Source: Pseudorhodoferax aquiterrae (GTDB taxonomy: Bacteria; Pseudomonadota; Gammaproteobacteria; Burkholderiales; Burkholderiaceae_C). Taken from it: 64,000 bases of DNA. Below are positions 6,501 to 16,651 of the stretch, one piece after another. Both the position numbers and the translations under genes were made by a program. How positions within the stretch are numbered: the stretch's first letter is position 1; each line of letters begins with the position of its first letter. The notes under the pieces are model-generated. The model saw only the letters and a program-made list of their open reading frames with translations, did no database searches and was not told where the DNA came from. The stretch lies in contig NZ_BMYK01000013.1 of NCBI RefSeq assembly GCF_014652235.1, forward strand, positions 95,382-159,381, in the 5' to 3' direction.

Positions 6501-8087
6501 CTTGCTGCTCACGTCGTAGGTCACGCGGTTGATGCCGCGCACCTCGTTGATGATGCGGCTGGACACCTTCTTGAGCAGGGCATACGGCAGCTCGGCCCAG
6601 TCGGCCGTCATGAAGTCACTGGTCTGCACGGCGCGCAGCGCGACCACGTAGTCGTAGGTGCGGCCGTCGCCCATCACGCCCACGCTCTTGACGGGCAGGA
6701 ATACGGTGAAGGCCTGGCTGGTCAGGTCGTACCAGGTCTTGCCGGTGGCCTCGTCGCGGAAGTTGCGCAGCTCCTCGATGAAGATCGCGTCGGCACGGCG
6801 CAGCAGGTCGGCGTACTCCTTCTTCACTTCGCCCAGGATGCGCACGCCCAGGCCAGGGCCCGGGAAGGGGTGGCGGTAGACCATCTCGGGCGGCAGGCCC
6901 AGTGCCACGCCGAGTTCGCGCACCTCGTCCTTGAACAGGTCTCGCAGCGGCTCCAGCAGCTTGAGGCCCAGCTGCTCGGGCAGGCCACCGACATTGTGGT
7001 GGCTCTTGATCGTGACGGCCTTCTTGCTCTTGGCGCCGCCGGACTCGATCACGTCGGGGTAGATGGTGCCCTGGGCCAGCCATTTCGCCCCCTTGGCACC
7101 AGTGCCAACGAGCTTGGCCGCCTCCTGCTTGAACACCGTGACGAACTCGCCGCCGATGATCTTGCGCTTGGCCTCGGGGTCGCTGACGCCGGCCAGCTTG
7201 CCGAGGAACAGATCGCTGGCATCGACGCGGATGACCTTGGCGTGCAGCTTGCCGGCGAACATATCCATGACCATGTCGCCCTCGTTCAGGCGCAAGAGGC
7301 CGTGGTCCACGAACACGCAAGTCAGCTGGTCGCCGATGGCGCGGTGGATCAGCGCCGCAGCCACGCTTGAGTCGACGCCGCCGGACAGGCCCAGGATCAC
7401 CTCCTCGTCGCCGACCTGCGCGCGGATCTGCTCCACGGCCTCGGCGATGTGGTCCTTCATGATCCAGTCGGCGTTCGCGCCGCAGATGCCACGCACGAAG
7501 CGCTCCAGGATCGCGTGGCCCTGCTTGGTGTGCGTGACCTCCGGGTGGAACTGCACGGCATAGAAGCGCCGTGCCTCGTCGGCCATGCCGGCGATGGGGC
7601 AGCTGTCGGTGCTCGCCATGAGCTTGAAGCCGGGCGGCAGCTCGGTGACCTTGTCGCCATGGCTCATCCAGACGTCCAGCATGCCGTGCCCTTCGGGCGT
7701 GGCGAAATCCTGGATGCCCTCGAACAGCCTGGTGTGGCCGCGCGCACGCACCGAGGCGAAACCGAACTCGCGCTTGTGGCCGCCCTCCACCTTGCCGCCC
7801 AGCTGGTGGGCCATGGTCTGCATGCCATAGCAGATGCCCAGCACCGGCACGCCGAGCTCGAACACGGCCTGCGGCGCCTTGTCGGTGGTGTCCTCGTAGA
7901 CGCTGGCATGGCTGCCCGACAGGATCACGCCCTTGAGATGGCCGTCGGCCGCGTAGGCGCGCACCCATTCGTCCGTCACGTCGCAGGGATGCACTTCGCT
8001 GAGCACATGGGCCTCGCGCACGCGGCGCGCGATCAGCTGCGTCACCTGGGAGCCGAAATCGAGGATGAGGATCTTGTCGTGGTTCAT
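6474..8087 (-). CDS. guaA: GMP synthase (glutamine-hydrolysing)
   Basis: A 537-residue enzyme that amidates XMP to GMP, the last step of GMP synthesis. The class I glutamine amidotransferase domain has the nucleophile in G-I-C-Y-G-M-Q (C86). The ATP pyrophosphatase domain has the P-loop-like G-L-S-G-G-V-D-S-S near residue 235, and the dimerisation domain ends in P-P-A-T-I-E-W-E. The gene is full length although the island abuts its stop codon, so integration regenerated the 3' end. It lies downstream of guaB and the LysM protein on the same strand, separated from the latter by a hairpin terminator. Confidence 0.98.
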   Translation of the reverse strand: MNHDKILILDFGSQVTQLIARRVREAHVLSEVHPCDVTDEWVRAYAADGHLKGVILSGSHASVYEDTTDKAPQAVFELGVPVLGICYGMQTMAHQLGGKVEGGHKREFGFASVRARGHTRLFEGIQDFATPEGHGMLDVWMSHGDKVTELPPGFKLMASTDSCPIAGMADEARRFYAVQFHPEVTHTKQGHAILERFVRGICGANADWIMKDHIAEAVEQIRAQVGDEEVILGLSGGVDSSVAAALIHRAIGDQLTCVFVDHGLLRLNEGDMVMDMFAGKLHAKVIRVDASDLFLGKLAGVSDPEAKRKIIGGEFVTVFKQEAAKLVGTGAKGAKWLAQGTIYPDVIESGGAKSKKAVTIKSHHNVGGLPEQLGLKLLEPLRDLFKDEVRELGVALGLPPEMVYRHPFPGPGLGVRILGEVKKEYADLLRRADAIFIEELRNFRDEATGKTWYDLTSQAFTVFLPVKSVGVMGDGRTYDYVVALRAVQTSDFMTADWAELPYALLKKVSSRIINEVRGINRVTYDVSSKPPATIEWE

Positions 8088-8103
8088 GGCTTGCGAAAGT
8101 GAA

Positions 8104-8125
8104 ACGGGCAGCGTGTGCTGCCCGT
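8104..8125 (-). terminator. Hairpin terminator after the LysM gene
   Basis: ACGGGCAGC at 8104-8112 and GCTGCCCGT at 8117-8125 form a perfect 9-bp stem with a 4-base loop. Read on the minus strand it follows the LysM stop codon (8147) and is followed by a pyrimidine stretch TTTCACTTTC, which fits an intrinsic terminator placed just before guaA. Confidence 0.6.
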
Positions 8126-8146
8126 GCCGTGGAGATGCGGTTGGAA

Positions 8147-8644
8147 TCAGGCCTGCGGCGGAATGCGCAGCACCTGGCCGGGATAGATCTTGTCCGGGTG
8201 CGAGAGCATGGGCTTGTTGGCCTCGAAGATCTTGGGGTACGCGTTGGCGTTACCGTAGAACTTCTTGGCGATGGCCGACAGCGTGTCGCCGCGCACCACG
8301 GTGTGGTACTGGCTCAGGTCGGCCGGCTCGGTCGAGACGATCTCGTCGTTGACGCCGACGACGCCTTCCACGTTGCCGCAGCACAGGACGATCTTTTCCT
8401 TGATCTCCTGCGTGGGCACGGTGCCGGACACGGTCACGATCTGGGTCGCGCCGTCGAAGGCGATGGTCAGCGCGTCGGCCGGCAGGTTCTGCGCGCGGAT
8501 GTAGTCGCCGATGGCCTTGGACGCCACCGCATTTGCCGCCGCCAGCTTTTCCTGGCTGGTGGGCTCGGCGGCGGCCGCGGCCACCTCGGGCTTCTTGCCG
8601 AACAGTTTCTCGCCGGCTTCCTTGATGAAAGACATCAGACCCAT
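8147..8644 (-). CDS. BON and LysM domain protein (Kbp/YgaU-like)
   Basis: A 165-residue protein. Residues about 45-105 form a BON-type domain ([18 protein letters not shown]) and the last 50 residues a LysM domain ([20 protein letters not shown]). The order and length match Kbp/YgaU, a small soluble protein that binds potassium in E. coli. No signal peptide is visible (start [13 protein letters not shown]), consistent with that family. The ATG at 8644 was chosen because the upstream extension is arginine-rich non-family sequence that overlaps the guaB end region. It lies between guaB and guaA on the same strand. Confidence 0.88.
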   Translation of the reverse strand: MGLMSFIKEAGEKLFGKKPEVAAAAAEPTSQEKLAAANAVASKAIGDYIRAQNLPADALTIAFDGATQIVTVSGTVPTQEIKEKIVLCCGNVEGVVGVNDEIVSTEPADLSQYHTVVRGDTLSAIAKKFYGNANAYPKIFEANKPMLSHPDKIYPGQVLRIPPQA

Positions 8645-8678
8645 GGATCGCTCCTTGTATACGGTTAGAGGGCGCGGA

Positions 8679-10148
8679 TCATTCTGCCCGATAGTTCGGC
8701 GCTTCCTTGGTGATCTGCACGTCGTGCACATGGCTCTCGCGGATGCCGGCCGTGGTGATCTCGACGAACTCGGCCTTGTTGCGCATCTCTTCGATGGAGG
8801 CGCAGCCGCAGTAGCCCATGCTGGCGCGCACGCCGCCGGCCATCTGGTAGACGATGGAGATCATCGAGCCCTTGTAGGGCACGCGGCCTTCGATGCCCTC
8901 GGGCACGAGCTTGTCGGCGTTGGGGTTGCCAGTCGACGACTCCTGGAAGTAGCGGTCGGCGCTGCCCTGCTGCATCGCGCCGATGCTGCCCATGCCACGG
9001 TAGCTCTTGTAGCTGCGGCCCTGGAACAGGATGACCTCGCCCGGGGCCTCTTCCGTGCCCGCGAACATGCCGCCCATCATCACGGTGTAGGCGCCTGCGG
9101 CGATGGCCTTGGCGATGTCGCCGCTGTAGCGGATGCCGCCGTCGGCGATCAGCGGGACGCCCGAGCCGGCCAGCGCCGTGGCCACGTTGTCCACGGCCAT
9201 GATCTGGGGAACGCCGACACCGGCGACGATGCGCGTGGTGCAGATCGAGCCCGGGCCGATGCCGACCTTGACCGCGTCGGCGCCGGCTTCCACCAGAGCC
9301 AGCGCGGCCGCGCCGGTGGCGATGTTGCCGCCGACCACGTCGACCTGCGGATAGTTCTGCTTGACCCAACGCACGCGCTCGATCACGCCCTTGCTGTGGC
9401 CATGGGCGGTGTCGACGACGATGGCGTCCACACCGGCCTTGACCAGGGCCTCGACCCGCTCCTCGGTGCCCTCGCCCACACCGACCGCCGCGCCCACGCG
9501 CAAACGGCCCGAGGCGTCACGTGCGGCGTTCGGAAAGCTGGTCTGCTTGGTGATGTCCTTCACCGTGATCAGGCCCTTGAGCTCGAAGGCGTCGTTGACG
9601 ACCAGGAGGCGCTCGAGCTTGTGCTTGTTCAGCAGGGCTTTGGCGTCGACCAGCGTGGTGCCGTCCGGCACCGTGATCAGGCGTTCGCGCGGCGTCATGA
9701 TGTCGCGCACGGGCACGTCGTAGCGCGTCTCGAAGCGCAGGTCGCGGCCGGTCACGATGCCGATGACCTTGCCGGCCTCGATGACCGGAAAGCCGGAGAT
9801 GCCCAGTTCCTCGGACAGCTGCATGACCTGCAGCACCGTGTGCTCGGGCGTGATCACGACCGGGTCGCGCAGCACGCCGGATTCGTAGCGCTTGACGCGC
9901 GCCACCTCGGCCGCTTGTTGCTGGGCCGTGAGGTTCTTGTGCACGATGCCCATGCCGCCCTCTTGCGCGATGGCGATCGCCAATCGCGCCTCGGTCACCG
10001 TGTCCATGGCGGCGGACACCAGGGGCAGGTTCAAGGCAATGTTGCGGGAGAAACGGGTCGCGAGGGAGGTGTCCTTGGGCAGGACTTGGGAGTACGCCGG
10101 CACCAGCAACACATCGTCGAAGGTGAGCGCTTTTCCGAGGAGGCGCAT
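8679..10148 (-). CDS. guaB: IMP dehydrogenase
   Basis: A 489-residue enzyme that oxidises IMP to XMP with NAD, upstream of GuaA in GMP synthesis. It has the usual beginning [17 protein letters not shown], two CBS domains at about 95-205, and the catalytic loop G-P-G-S-I-C-T-T-R near residue 305 with its nucleophilic cysteine. The length matches bacterial IMPDH exactly when translation starts at 10148, which is preceded by a GGAG ribosome-binding site. Confidence 0.97.
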   Translation of the reverse strand: MRLLGKALTFDDVLLVPAYSQVLPKDTSLATRFSRNIALNLPLVSAAMDTVTEARLAIAIAQEGGMGIVHKNLTAQQQAAEVARVKRYESGVLRDPVVITPEHTVLQVMQLSEELGISGFPVIEAGKVIGIVTGRDLRFETRYDVPVRDIMTPRERLITVPDGTTLVDAKALLNKHKLERLLVVNDAFELKGLITVKDITKQTSFPNAARDASGRLRVGAAVGVGEGTEERVEALVKAGVDAIVVDTAHGHSKGVIERVRWVKQNYPQVDVVGGNIATGAAALALVEAGADAVKVGIGPGSICTTRIVAGVGVPQIMAVDNVATALAGSGVPLIADGGIRYSGDIAKAIAAGAYTVMMGGMFAGTEEAPGEVILFQGRSYKSYRGMGSIGAMQQGSADRYFQESSTGNPNADKLVPEGIEGRVPYKGSMISIVYQMAGGVRASMGYCGCASIEEMRNKAEFVEITTAGIRESHVHDVQITKEAPNYRAE

Positions 10149-10160
10149 GAGAAAGCTCCA

Positions 10161-10174
10161 AAAAAAAGATTGTA
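10161..10174 (-). promoter_or_regulatory. guaB promoter -10 element and T-rich leader
   Basis: On the minus strand TACAAT (10174 to 10169) is followed after 2 bases by an 8-T run and the GGAG site before the guaB ATG. It is a good sigma-70 -10 box; no clear -35 is visible. The start site would fall at or next to the T-run. Confidence 0.5.
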
Positions 10175-10217
10175 CCCGCGTGCGATTTGCGCGGAAGCCG
10201 GCCGCTACACTGGCCCG

Positions 10218-10724
10218 ATGCGCTCCGTGGTTGCTCTGCTGATGATCCTGGGAACGGCCCTGTCCTGGCCGGCCGCGGCGCAGTGGATGTGGCGCGACGC
10301 CAATAACAAGCCGGTGTTCAGCGACAGGCCGCCGCCGGCCGACATTCCCGACCGGAACATCGTGCAGCGTCCCAGCGGTGCGGCACGCGCTGCGCCGCCT
10401 GCTCCTGCATCGGCGCCAGCCGCCTCCGCCACGCCTGCGCCGCCCAGTGGCCAGGACAAGGAACTCGAGCAGCGCCGCCAGCAGGCCGAGGCCGCCGAAG
10501 CCGCCCGGCAGAAAGCCGCGCAGGAGGTGCAGGCCAAGGCCCGCGCCGAGAACTGCGCCCGCGCCCGGCAGAACAAGGCCAGCCTGGACTCGGGCATCCG
10601 CATCACGCGCACCAACGCCCAGGGCGAGCGCGAGTTCCTCGACGATGCCCAGCGTGCCGCCGAGCAGCGCCGCACGCAGGACATCATCGCGCGCGATTGC
10701 ACGCCCAGCGCGCAGCTTCAGTAA
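10218..10724 (+). CDS. DUF4124 domain-containing exported protein
   Basis: A 168-residue protein with a signal peptide ([12 protein letters not shown] ending A-A-A-Q, cleavage near residue 21), then the DUF4124 core ([23 protein letters not shown]), a Pro/Ala linker and a charged Gln/Arg/Glu-rich helical region (about 80-120) that may be coiled coil. Function is unknown; proteins of this type are envelope-associated. The gene is divergent from guaB. There is no Shine-Dalgarno sequence, and a TACACT hexamer ends 6 bases before the ATG, so the message may be leaderless. Confidence 0.85.
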   Translation: MRSVVALLMILGTALSWPAAAQWMWRDANNKPVFSDRPPPADIPDRNIVQRPSGAARAAPPAPASAPAASATPAPPSGQDKELEQRRQQAEAAEAARQKAAQEVQAKARAENCARARQNKASLDSGIRITRTNAQGEREFLDDAQRAAEQRRTQDIIARDCTPSAQLQ

Positions 10725-11065
10725 CCGGCCTTGGCGCCGGGCCGGCGCCTGGCGAACAGGCCCGTGGAGCGGGCACCTTGCTGCGCGAAGCGGTCGCGCC
10801 GCGCCACCTTGGGATCCACCAGCAAGGGCCGGTAGCACTCGACGCGGTCACCCTCGCGCAAGCGTTGCGCGGCCGTCGCCTTGCGGCCCCAGACGCCGGT
10901 GGGCATGTCGGCCAGCGCCAGGCCCTCGAAGGCCGCCAGCGCCTGCGCCGCACGCAGGGCATCGGCCAGGCAGGCGCCGGCCGGCAACTGCATACGGGCC
11001 TCGATCACCTGCCGCGGGCCGGCGGCCGCCACCACCTCCACGGTGATGGTAGGAGCGGCGCTCAT
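10718..11065 (-). CDS. rnfH: RnfH family ubiquitin-like protein
   Basis: A 115-residue protein of the RnfH/UPF0125 family (beta-grasp). It begins T-I-T-V-E-V-V-A-A, has the family segment [11 protein letters not shown], and the motif G-V-W-G-R-K followed by [20 protein letters not shown]. Its start codon overlaps the ratA stop by 4 bp, the conserved ratA-rnfH pairing. The stop overlaps the end of the converging DUF4124 gene by 7 bp. The molecular role is not established. Confidence 0.9.
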   Translation of the reverse strand: MSAAPTITVEVVAAAGPRQVIEARMQLPAGACLADALRAAQALAAFEGLALADMPTGVWGRKATAAQRLREGDRVECYRPLLVDPKVARRDRFAQQGARSTGLFARRRPGAKAGY

Positions 11066-11505
11066 CCGCCGTAGACCTGCTCGGCGCGCTTGACGAAGGC
11101 GTCGACCAGGCTGCCGGCGATGCGGTCGAACACGGGGCCGACGACGGCCGCGAGCGCCATGCTGGAAAAGCCGTAGCGCAGCTCCAGACCCACGCGGCAG
11201 GCACCCTGCGTGCCGTCGCCCACGGGCTGGAAGGTCCAGTCGCCCTCCAGCTTGGAGAACGGCCCCTTGACCAGCCGCATGCCGATCTGCCGGCCCGGCA
11301 CGTGGGTGTTGCGCGTGGTGAAGCTCTGGTGGATGCCGGCGAACGCAATGCCGACTTCGGCCGTCATGCCGTCGGCGTGCCGCTCGAGCACGGCGGCGCG
11401 GTCGCACCAGGGCAGGAACTGGGGATACTGGTCGACCTGGGCCACCAGATCGAACATCTGTTCGGCGCTGTACCAGATCAGGACGGACTTCTGGACGGTT
11501 TTCAT
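11062..11505 (-). CDS. ratA: RatA-like START-domain protein (coenzyme Q-binding Coq10 type)
   Basis: A 147-residue protein of the SRPBCC/START superfamily. Diagnostic segments are S-A-E-Q-M-F-D-L-V-A-Q-V-D-Q-Y-P-Q-F-L-P-W-C near residue 13 and G-P-F-S-K-L-E-G-D-W-T-F-Q near 83. E. coli RatA was reported to inhibit 70S association, while the eukaryotic relative Coq10 binds ubiquinone; which applies here is open. It is divergent from smpB, a linkage conserved widely in proteobacteria. Confidence 0.9.
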   Translation of the reverse strand: MKTVQKSVLIWYSAEQMFDLVAQVDQYPQFLPWCDRAAVLERHADGMTAEVGIAFAGIHQSFTTRNTHVPGRQIGMRLVKGPFSKLEGDWTFQPVGDGTQGACRVGLELRYGFSSMALAAVVGPVFDRIAGSLVDAFVKRAEQVYGG

Positions 11506-11574
11506 AGAATCGCGGATTCCGCCGGATTCTAGACAGGCTTGCTTGGCGGGCCTTCGTCCCCATCTGTACAGGCC

Positions 11575-12051
11575 ATGGCCAAGAAACCGCAAGCAACTTC
11601 CTCCCGCATCGCCGACAACAAAAAGGCCGCCTTCAACTACTTCTTCGAAGAGAAGTACGAGGCCGGCATGGTGCTGGAAGGCTGGGAGGTCAAGGCCTTG
11701 CGCGAAGGCAAGGTGCAGCTGACCGACGGCTACGTGGTCGTGCGCGACGGCGAGATGTTCGTGATCGGTTGCCAGATCAACCCGCTCAAGTCCGCCTCCA
11801 CCCATGTGAACCCCGACAGCGTGCGCACCAAGAAGCTGCTGCTGCACAAGGAGCAGATCAAGCGCCTCACGGGCAAGGTCGAGCAAAAGGGCTACACGCT
11901 GGTGCCGCTCAACCTGCACTGGAAGGACGGCAAGGTCAAGTGCGAGATCGCGCTGGCCAAGGGCAAGGCCGAGCACGACAAGCGCGACACCATCAAGGAC
12001 CGCGAAGGCAAGCGCGAGGTCGAACGGGCGATGAAGTCGCGCAACCGCTGA
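11575..12051 (+). CDS. smpB: SsrA-binding protein
   Basis: A 158-residue SmpB, the protein partner of tmRNA in rescue of stalled ribosomes. The family features are [16 protein letters not shown] near the start, [11 protein letters not shown] in the OB fold, and a basic C-terminal tail [19 protein letters not shown]. The ATG at 11575 gives the normal length; an upstream in-frame start at 11539 adds residues without homology. The tmRNA gene is not in the window. Confidence 0.97.
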   Translation: MAKKPQATSSRIADNKKAAFNYFFEEKYEAGMVLEGWEVKALREGKVQLTDGYVVVRDGEMFVIGCQINPLKSASTHVNPDSVRTKKLLLHKEQIKRLTGKVEQKGYTLVPLNLHWKDGKVKCEIALAKGKAEHDKRDTIKDREGKREVERAMKSRNR

Positions 12052-12069
12052 AGCCGCCCGGGCCGCGCG

Positions 12070-14235
12070 CTACAGCGCGCCCAGCACGGATGCGGAGAAC
12101 AGCAGCGGCGCCGGTGCCGCTTCCTGGCTCCTGGCCCAGCCCAGCAGCGCCTCCGCCGGCATCGGCCGGGCGAAGTGGTAGCCCTGCAGTTCGTCGCAGC
12201 CCATCTGCACCAGGATCTGGCTCTGCCCGGCGGTTTCCACGCCTTCGGCCACCACGCGCAGGCCCAGCGCATGCGCCAGCCGGATCACCGCATCGACGAC
12301 GGCGCGCGCGTCCTGGCTCTGCTCCAGATCCTGCACGAAGCTGCGGTCGATCTTGAGCTGGTGCGCCGGCAGCTGGCGCAAGTAGCTCAGGCTGCAGTAG
12401 CCGACGCCGAAATCGTCGATGGCGAGAAACACGCCGATGCGCGCCAGGTCGTCGAACACGCGCTGCGTCTCCTGCACATCTTCCATGGCCACCGACTCGG
12501 TGATCTCGCACAGCAGCTGCGCGGCCGGCACGGCGTGCCGCTGCAGCGCCTGAGCGATGCGCTGCACGAGATCGCTCTCGCGCAACTGGTGCACCGAAAG
12601 GTTGATGGCCACGCGCATGTGCAGCCCCTCGCGCGCCCAGGCCGCCATTTGCCGGCAGGCCTCCTCGATGACCCAGGCGCCCAGCTGGTTGATGAGGCCG
12701 AAGCGCTCGGCCAATGCAATGAAGCGGTCCGGCTCGACCATGCCGCGCAGCGGGTGCTGCCAGCGCAGCAAGGCCTCCACGCCATGGACCAGCCTGCGAT
12801 GCCCGTCCACCTTGGGCTGGTAATGCAGGACTAGCTGGCCGCGCGCCACGGCCTGGCGCAGGTCGGCCAGCAGGCTCATCTGCTCGCCGGCGTTCAGGTC
12901 CATGTGCGACTCGAACAGTGCGCAGCCGTTGCCGCCGTTGCGCTTGGCCGCGTACATGGCCGCATCGGCATTGGCCACCAGCTTGTCGCGCTGCCCATGT
13001 TCCGGATAGACCGCCACGCCGACCGAGCCGGCCACCCGCACCGTGCGTCCGGCTGCCACGAAGGGCGCGTCCAGCGCCTGCACCACGCGGCCGGCCAGCG
13101 CCATGCAGTCCACCACGCTGCCGGCATCCTCCACCAGCATCAGGAACTCGTCGCCACCCATGCGGGCCACGGTGTCGCTGCTGCGCGCGAGCCGCTGCAG
13201 GCGCTCGCCCGCCTCCTTGAGCACCGCATCGCCGGCCGCATGGCCGTAGGTGTCGTTGACGGGCTTGAAGCCATCCAGGTCGATGAACAGCACGCCGATC
13301 ATCTCCGGCTTGCGCCCGCCGCCGCGCTCGGCCGCGCGGTCGTGCCGCTGCAGCGCGTGCTGCAAGCGGTCCTCGAACAGCAGGCGGTTGGGCAGGCCCG
13401 TCAGCGCGTCGCTGAACACGCGCCGGTGCAGCGCATCGTTGTCCGACTCCACCGAGCGCAGCCGCGCCTGGGCCGCGCCCAGCGAAGCGTTGTCGCGTTG
13501 CACCCGGCTGTCCAGCGCGGCCAGCACCAGCGTCGCCGCCAACAGCACGGCGCAGACCACGCCCACGGCCAGGGCCAGGCCGGAGCCGCCCAGCGCATCC
13601 GCGCTCAGGCACAGCGTGCCCTCGGGAAAGGCGGCGGCCTGCATGCCCGTGTAGTGCATGCCCGAGATCGCCAGGCCCATCACGGCCGCGGCGCCGATCT
13701 GGTAGGGCCGGCGCCGCAGGTCGTCGAAGCTGCGCAGCCAGAAGAACAGCCACAGCGCGACGCCCGAGGCGACCACGGCGATCGTCGCCGAAGCCAGCAC
13801 CCAGGTCATGTCCCAGACGATGGCGGGCGACATGTCCAGCGCCGCCATGCCCGCGTAATGCATGGCGCAGATCCCCATGCCCATGACCAGCGCGCCGGCC
13901 ACCAGACGGGCGATGTCCAGCCGTCCCTGGCTGGCGACGCCCAGCGCCACGGCGGAGGTCAGCACGGCGGCGCACAGCGAGGCCAGGGTCAGGCCATAGC
14001 TGTAGCCGAGCCGGATCGGCAGCGAGAAGGCCAGCATGCCGATGAAATGCATGGACCAGATCCCCACCCCCATCACCAGCGAGCCCCCCGCTCCCCACAG
14101 CAACGCGGCCAGGCGCTCCGGGCGGTGGACGCGCGAGGCCAGGTCGAGCGCGACATAGGACGCCAGGGCCGCGATCACCACCGAGGTCAGCACACCCCAG
14201 GGGTCGTACGAAGTCGGGAGATAGAGCATCGGCAC
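12070..14235 (-). CDS. MHYT-GGDEF-EAL cyclic-di-GMP enzyme, copy A
   Basis: A 721-residue integral membrane signalling protein. Residues about 10-220 hold seven predicted helices of the MHYT sensor with S-M-H-F-I-G-M (near 62), A-M-H-Y-A-G-M (near 126) and G-M-H-Y-T-G-M (near 191). The GGDEF domain has an intact G-G-D-E-F near 358 and an RxxD inhibition site (R-S-S-D) five residues before it. The EAL domain keeps E-A-L (near 486), I-N-L-S, C-E-I-T-E-S, I-D-D-F-G and L-K-I-D. Both cyclase and phosphodiesterase activity are therefore possible. It is a tandem paralogue of the gene at 14341-16515, and both point the same way. Proposed MHYT ligands are diatomic gases via copper. Confidence 0.93.
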   Translation of the reverse strand: MPMLYLPTSYDPWGVLTSVVIAALASYVALDLASRVHRPERLAALLWGAGGSLVMGVGIWSMHFIGMLAFSLPIRLGYSYGLTLASLCAAVLTSAVALGVASQGRLDIARLVAGALVMGMGICAMHYAGMAALDMSPAIVWDMTWVLASATIAVVASGVALWLFFWLRSFDDLRRRPYQIGAAAVMGLAISGMHYTGMQAAAFPEGTLCLSADALGGSGLALAVGVVCAVLLAATLVLAALDSRVQRDNASLGAAQARLRSVESDNDALHRRVFSDALTGLPNRLLFEDRLQHALQRHDRAAERGGGRKPEMIGVLFIDLDGFKPVNDTYGHAAGDAVLKEAGERLQRLARSSDTVARMGGDEFLMLVEDAGSVVDCMALAGRVVQALDAPFVAAGRTVRVAGSVGVAVYPEHGQRDKLVANADAAMYAAKRNGGNGCALFESHMDLNAGEQMSLLADLRQAVARGQLVLHYQPKVDGHRRLVHGVEALLRWQHPLRGMVEPDRFIALAERFGLINQLGAWVIEEACRQMAAWAREGLHMRVAINLSVHQLRESDLVQRIAQALQRHAVPAAQLLCEITESVAMEDVQETQRVFDDLARIGVFLAIDDFGVGYCSLSYLRQLPAHQLKIDRSFVQDLEQSQDARAVVDAVIRLAHALGLRVVAEGVETAGQSQILVQMGCDELQGYHFARPMPAEALLGWARSQEAAPAPLLFSASVLGAL

Positions 14236-14340
14236 ACTCCTCCTCGTGCGCCCGCGCGCAGCGCAGGGCGCAGTTTCTAATTGTTACTGAAATCGTGCCT
14301 TTCAGGTGCAACTTTGGTGCCGGATCGCGAGCACATCGCA

Positions 14341-16515
14341 TCAGGCATGGCCGAGCACGGAGTCGGAGAACGCTAGCGGGCCTTTGCCGGGCGTGCGGTC
14401 GTCGTCGCCGTCCTGCGCCCAGGACTGCAGGGCCTGCGCAGACATCGGTCGCGCGAAGTGGTAACCCTGCAATTCGTCGCAGCCCATCTGCAGCAGGATG
14501 TCCTTTTGCGCCGCCGTCTCCACCCCCTCGGCGACCACGCGCAGGCCGAGCGCGTGCGACAGGCGGATCACCGCGTCGACGACGGCGCGCGCGTCGTTGC
14601 TGTGCTCCAGGTCCTGCACGAAGCTGCGGTCGATCTTGAGCTGGCGCGCCGGCAGCTGGCGCAGGTAGCTCAGGCTGGAGTAGCCCGTGCCGAAGTCATC
14701 GATCGACAGGTACACGCCGATGCGCGCGAGGTTGTCGAAGGTGCGCTGCGTGGCCTTGATGTCCTCCATGGCCACGGATTCGGTGATCTCGCAAAGCAGT
14801 TGCGAGGGCGGCACGAAGTTGCGCTGCAAGGCCTGCTCGATGCGCCGCACGAGATCGCTCTCGCGCAGCTGGTGCACCGACAGGTTGACCGACACGCGCA
14901 TGCGCAGGCCCTGGTCGGCCCAGGCATGCATTTGCCGGCAGGCCTCGTCGATGACCCAGCCGCCCAGCTGGTTGATGAGGCCGAAGCGCTCGGCCAGCGG
15001 GATGAACTCCTCGGGCTCCACCAGGCCGCGCTCGGGATGCTGCCAGCGCAGCAAGGCCTCCACGCCGTGCACCTGGCCCCGCTTGCCGTCGATCTTGGGC
15101 TGGTAGTGCAGCACCAGCTGGCCGCGCGCCAGGGCCTGGCGCAGGTCGCTGAGCAGGCTCAGCTGCTCGCCCGCGCTGCGGTCCATGTGGGCCTCGAACA
15201 GCGCACAGCTGTTGCCGCCATTGCGCTTGGCGACATACATCGCGGCGTCCGCGTTCGCCACGAGCTTGTTGCGCTCACCCTGGTCCGGGTAGACCACCAC
15301 GCCGATGGAGCAGCCGATCTGCACGCTGCGCCCCGCCACCTCGAAGGGCTGGCTCAGCGCCTGCGCCACGCGGCCGCCCAGGGTCATGCAGTCGGCCACG
15401 CTGCCGGCGTCCTCCACGAGCAGCAGGAATTCGTCGCCGCCCACGCGCGCCACCGTGTCGCTGCTGCGCGCCAGCTGCTGCAGACGGCCGGCCGCGGCCT
15501 TGAGCACGGCGTCGCCGGCGGCGTGGCCGAAGATGTCGTTGACCGGCTTGAAGCCGTCCAGGTCGATGAACAGCACGCCGATGCGCTCGGCCTTGCGCTG
15601 GCTGATGCTCTCGTCGGCGCGCTCGTGGCGCGACAGGGCGTGGGCCAGCCGGTCCTCGAACAGCAGCCGGTTGGGCAGGCCGGTCAGCGGGTCGCTGAAG
15701 GCGCGCCGGTGCAATTCATCGTTGGCCGACTGCAGCTCGGCATTGGCCGCCTGCAGCGAGGACGACAGCCGGGCCGTGCGGCGCTGCACGCGGTAGTCCC
15801 AGGAAGACACTGCCAGCGTCAGCAGCAGCAACAGAACGCAGGCCACCCCCACCGCGATGGCCAGGCCGCGGCCACCCAGCGCGTCCACGCTCAGGCAGAC
15901 CGCGTCCAGCGGGAAGGAGGCGGCCGCCATGCCCGCGTAGTGCATGCCGGCGATCGCCAGACCCATCACGGCGGCAGCCACGATCTGGTAGATCCAGCCG
16001 CGCAGGCCCTGGAAGCCGCGCAGCCAGAAGAACAGGCACAGCGCCACGCCCGAGGCACCGACCGCGATCGCCGCCGAGGCCGCCACCCAGCCCATGTTCC
16101 AGACGATGCCGGGCGCCATGTCCAGCGCCGCCATGCCCGTGTAGTGCATGGCGCAGATGCCCAGGCCCATCACGCCCGCGCCGACCAGCACGCGCGCCAG
16201 GCCCAGCCGCCCCAGGCTGGCGATGCCCAGCGCCACGCCCGAGGTGAACACCGCCGCCACGAACGAGGCCGCCGTCAGTCCGGGCGTGTAACCCAGCGGA
16301 ATCGGCAGCGAGAACGCCAGCATGCCGACGAAATGCATGGACCAGATGCCGGTGCCCATGACCAGCGACCCACCGCTCCACCACAGCAGCGCCGCCAGCC
16401 GATCGGGCTGGCGCACGCGCCGCGCCAGGTCCAGCGTCACATAGGACGCCACGCTGGCGATCAGCACCGAGGCCAGGACGCCCCAGACATCGTAGGAGGT
16501 GGGAAGAAAGCGCAT
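14341..16515 (-). CDS. MHYT-GGDEF-EAL cyclic-di-GMP enzyme, copy B
   Basis: A 724-residue paralogue of copy A with the same domain order and near-identical motif spacing: three MHYT motifs in the first 200 residues, R-S-S-D then G-G-D-E-F near 358, E-A-L near 486, C-E-I-T-E-S, I-D-D-F-G and L-Q-G-Y-H-F. The start at 16515 aligns with copy A (M-R-F-L-P-T-S-Y-D versus L-Y-L-P-T-S-Y-D); an ATG at 16548 would add 11 residues. A promoter-like pair lies upstream on the minus strand. All key EAL and GGDEF residues are intact, so neither copy is degenerate by sequence. Confidence 0.92.
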   Translation of the reverse strand: MRFLPTSYDVWGVLASVLIASVASYVTLDLARRVRQPDRLAALLWWSGGSLVMGTGIWSMHFVGMLAFSLPIPLGYTPGLTAASFVAAVFTSGVALGIASLGRLGLARVLVGAGVMGLGICAMHYTGMAALDMAPGIVWNMGWVAASAAIAVGASGVALCLFFWLRGFQGLRGWIYQIVAAAVMGLAIAGMHYAGMAAASFPLDAVCLSVDALGGRGLAIAVGVACVLLLLLTLAVSSWDYRVQRRTARLSSSLQAANAELQSANDELHRRAFSDPLTGLPNRLLFEDRLAHALSRHERADESISQRKAERIGVLFIDLDGFKPVNDIFGHAAGDAVLKAAAGRLQQLARSSDTVARVGGDEFLLLVEDAGSVADCMTLGGRVAQALSQPFEVAGRSVQIGCSIGVVVYPDQGERNKLVANADAAMYVAKRNGGNSCALFEAHMDRSAGEQLSLLSDLRQALARGQLVLHYQPKIDGKRGQVHGVEALLRWQHPERGLVEPEEFIPLAERFGLINQLGGWVIDEACRQMHAWADQGLRMRVSVNLSVHQLRESDLVRRIEQALQRNFVPPSQLLCEITESVAMEDIKATQRTFDNLARIGVYLSIDDFGTGYSSLSYLRQLPARQLKIDRSFVQDLEHSNDARAVVDAVIRLSHALGLRVVAEGVETAAQKDILLQMGCDELQGYHFARPMSAQALQSWAQDGDDDRTPGKGPLAFSDSVLGHA

Positions 16516-16577
16516 CGAACCGTGCCGCCCGGTACGGTCCGGGCGCATGTGGCGAAGGCTTCATTATTGCCATTACC

Positions 16578-16606
16578 GTTCTATTCATCCGCGCATTTAT
16601 CACCAA
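16578..16606 (-). promoter_or_regulatory. Candidate sigma-70 promoter for the MHYT copy B gene
   Basis: On the minus strand TTGGTG (16606 to 16601), a 17-base spacer and TAGAAC (16583 to 16578) lie in an AT-rich stretch between the divergent genes. Spacing is ideal, while both hexamers match the consensus only in part. Confidence 0.4.
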
Positions 16607-16651
16607 TTTGAGGACGAATGCCCGGTGCGGACCCGCCCATAATCGCCGCCC

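Noticed and set aside
8511..10217. Long plus-strand open frame opposite guaB that runs into the DUF4124 gene
   Set aside because: guaB on the opposite strand explains this stretch; only the last 168 codons from 10218 look like real protein.
10149..10217. Purine riboswitch before guaB
   Set aside because: The leader is too short, with only a few bases between the -10 box, a T-run and the start codon.
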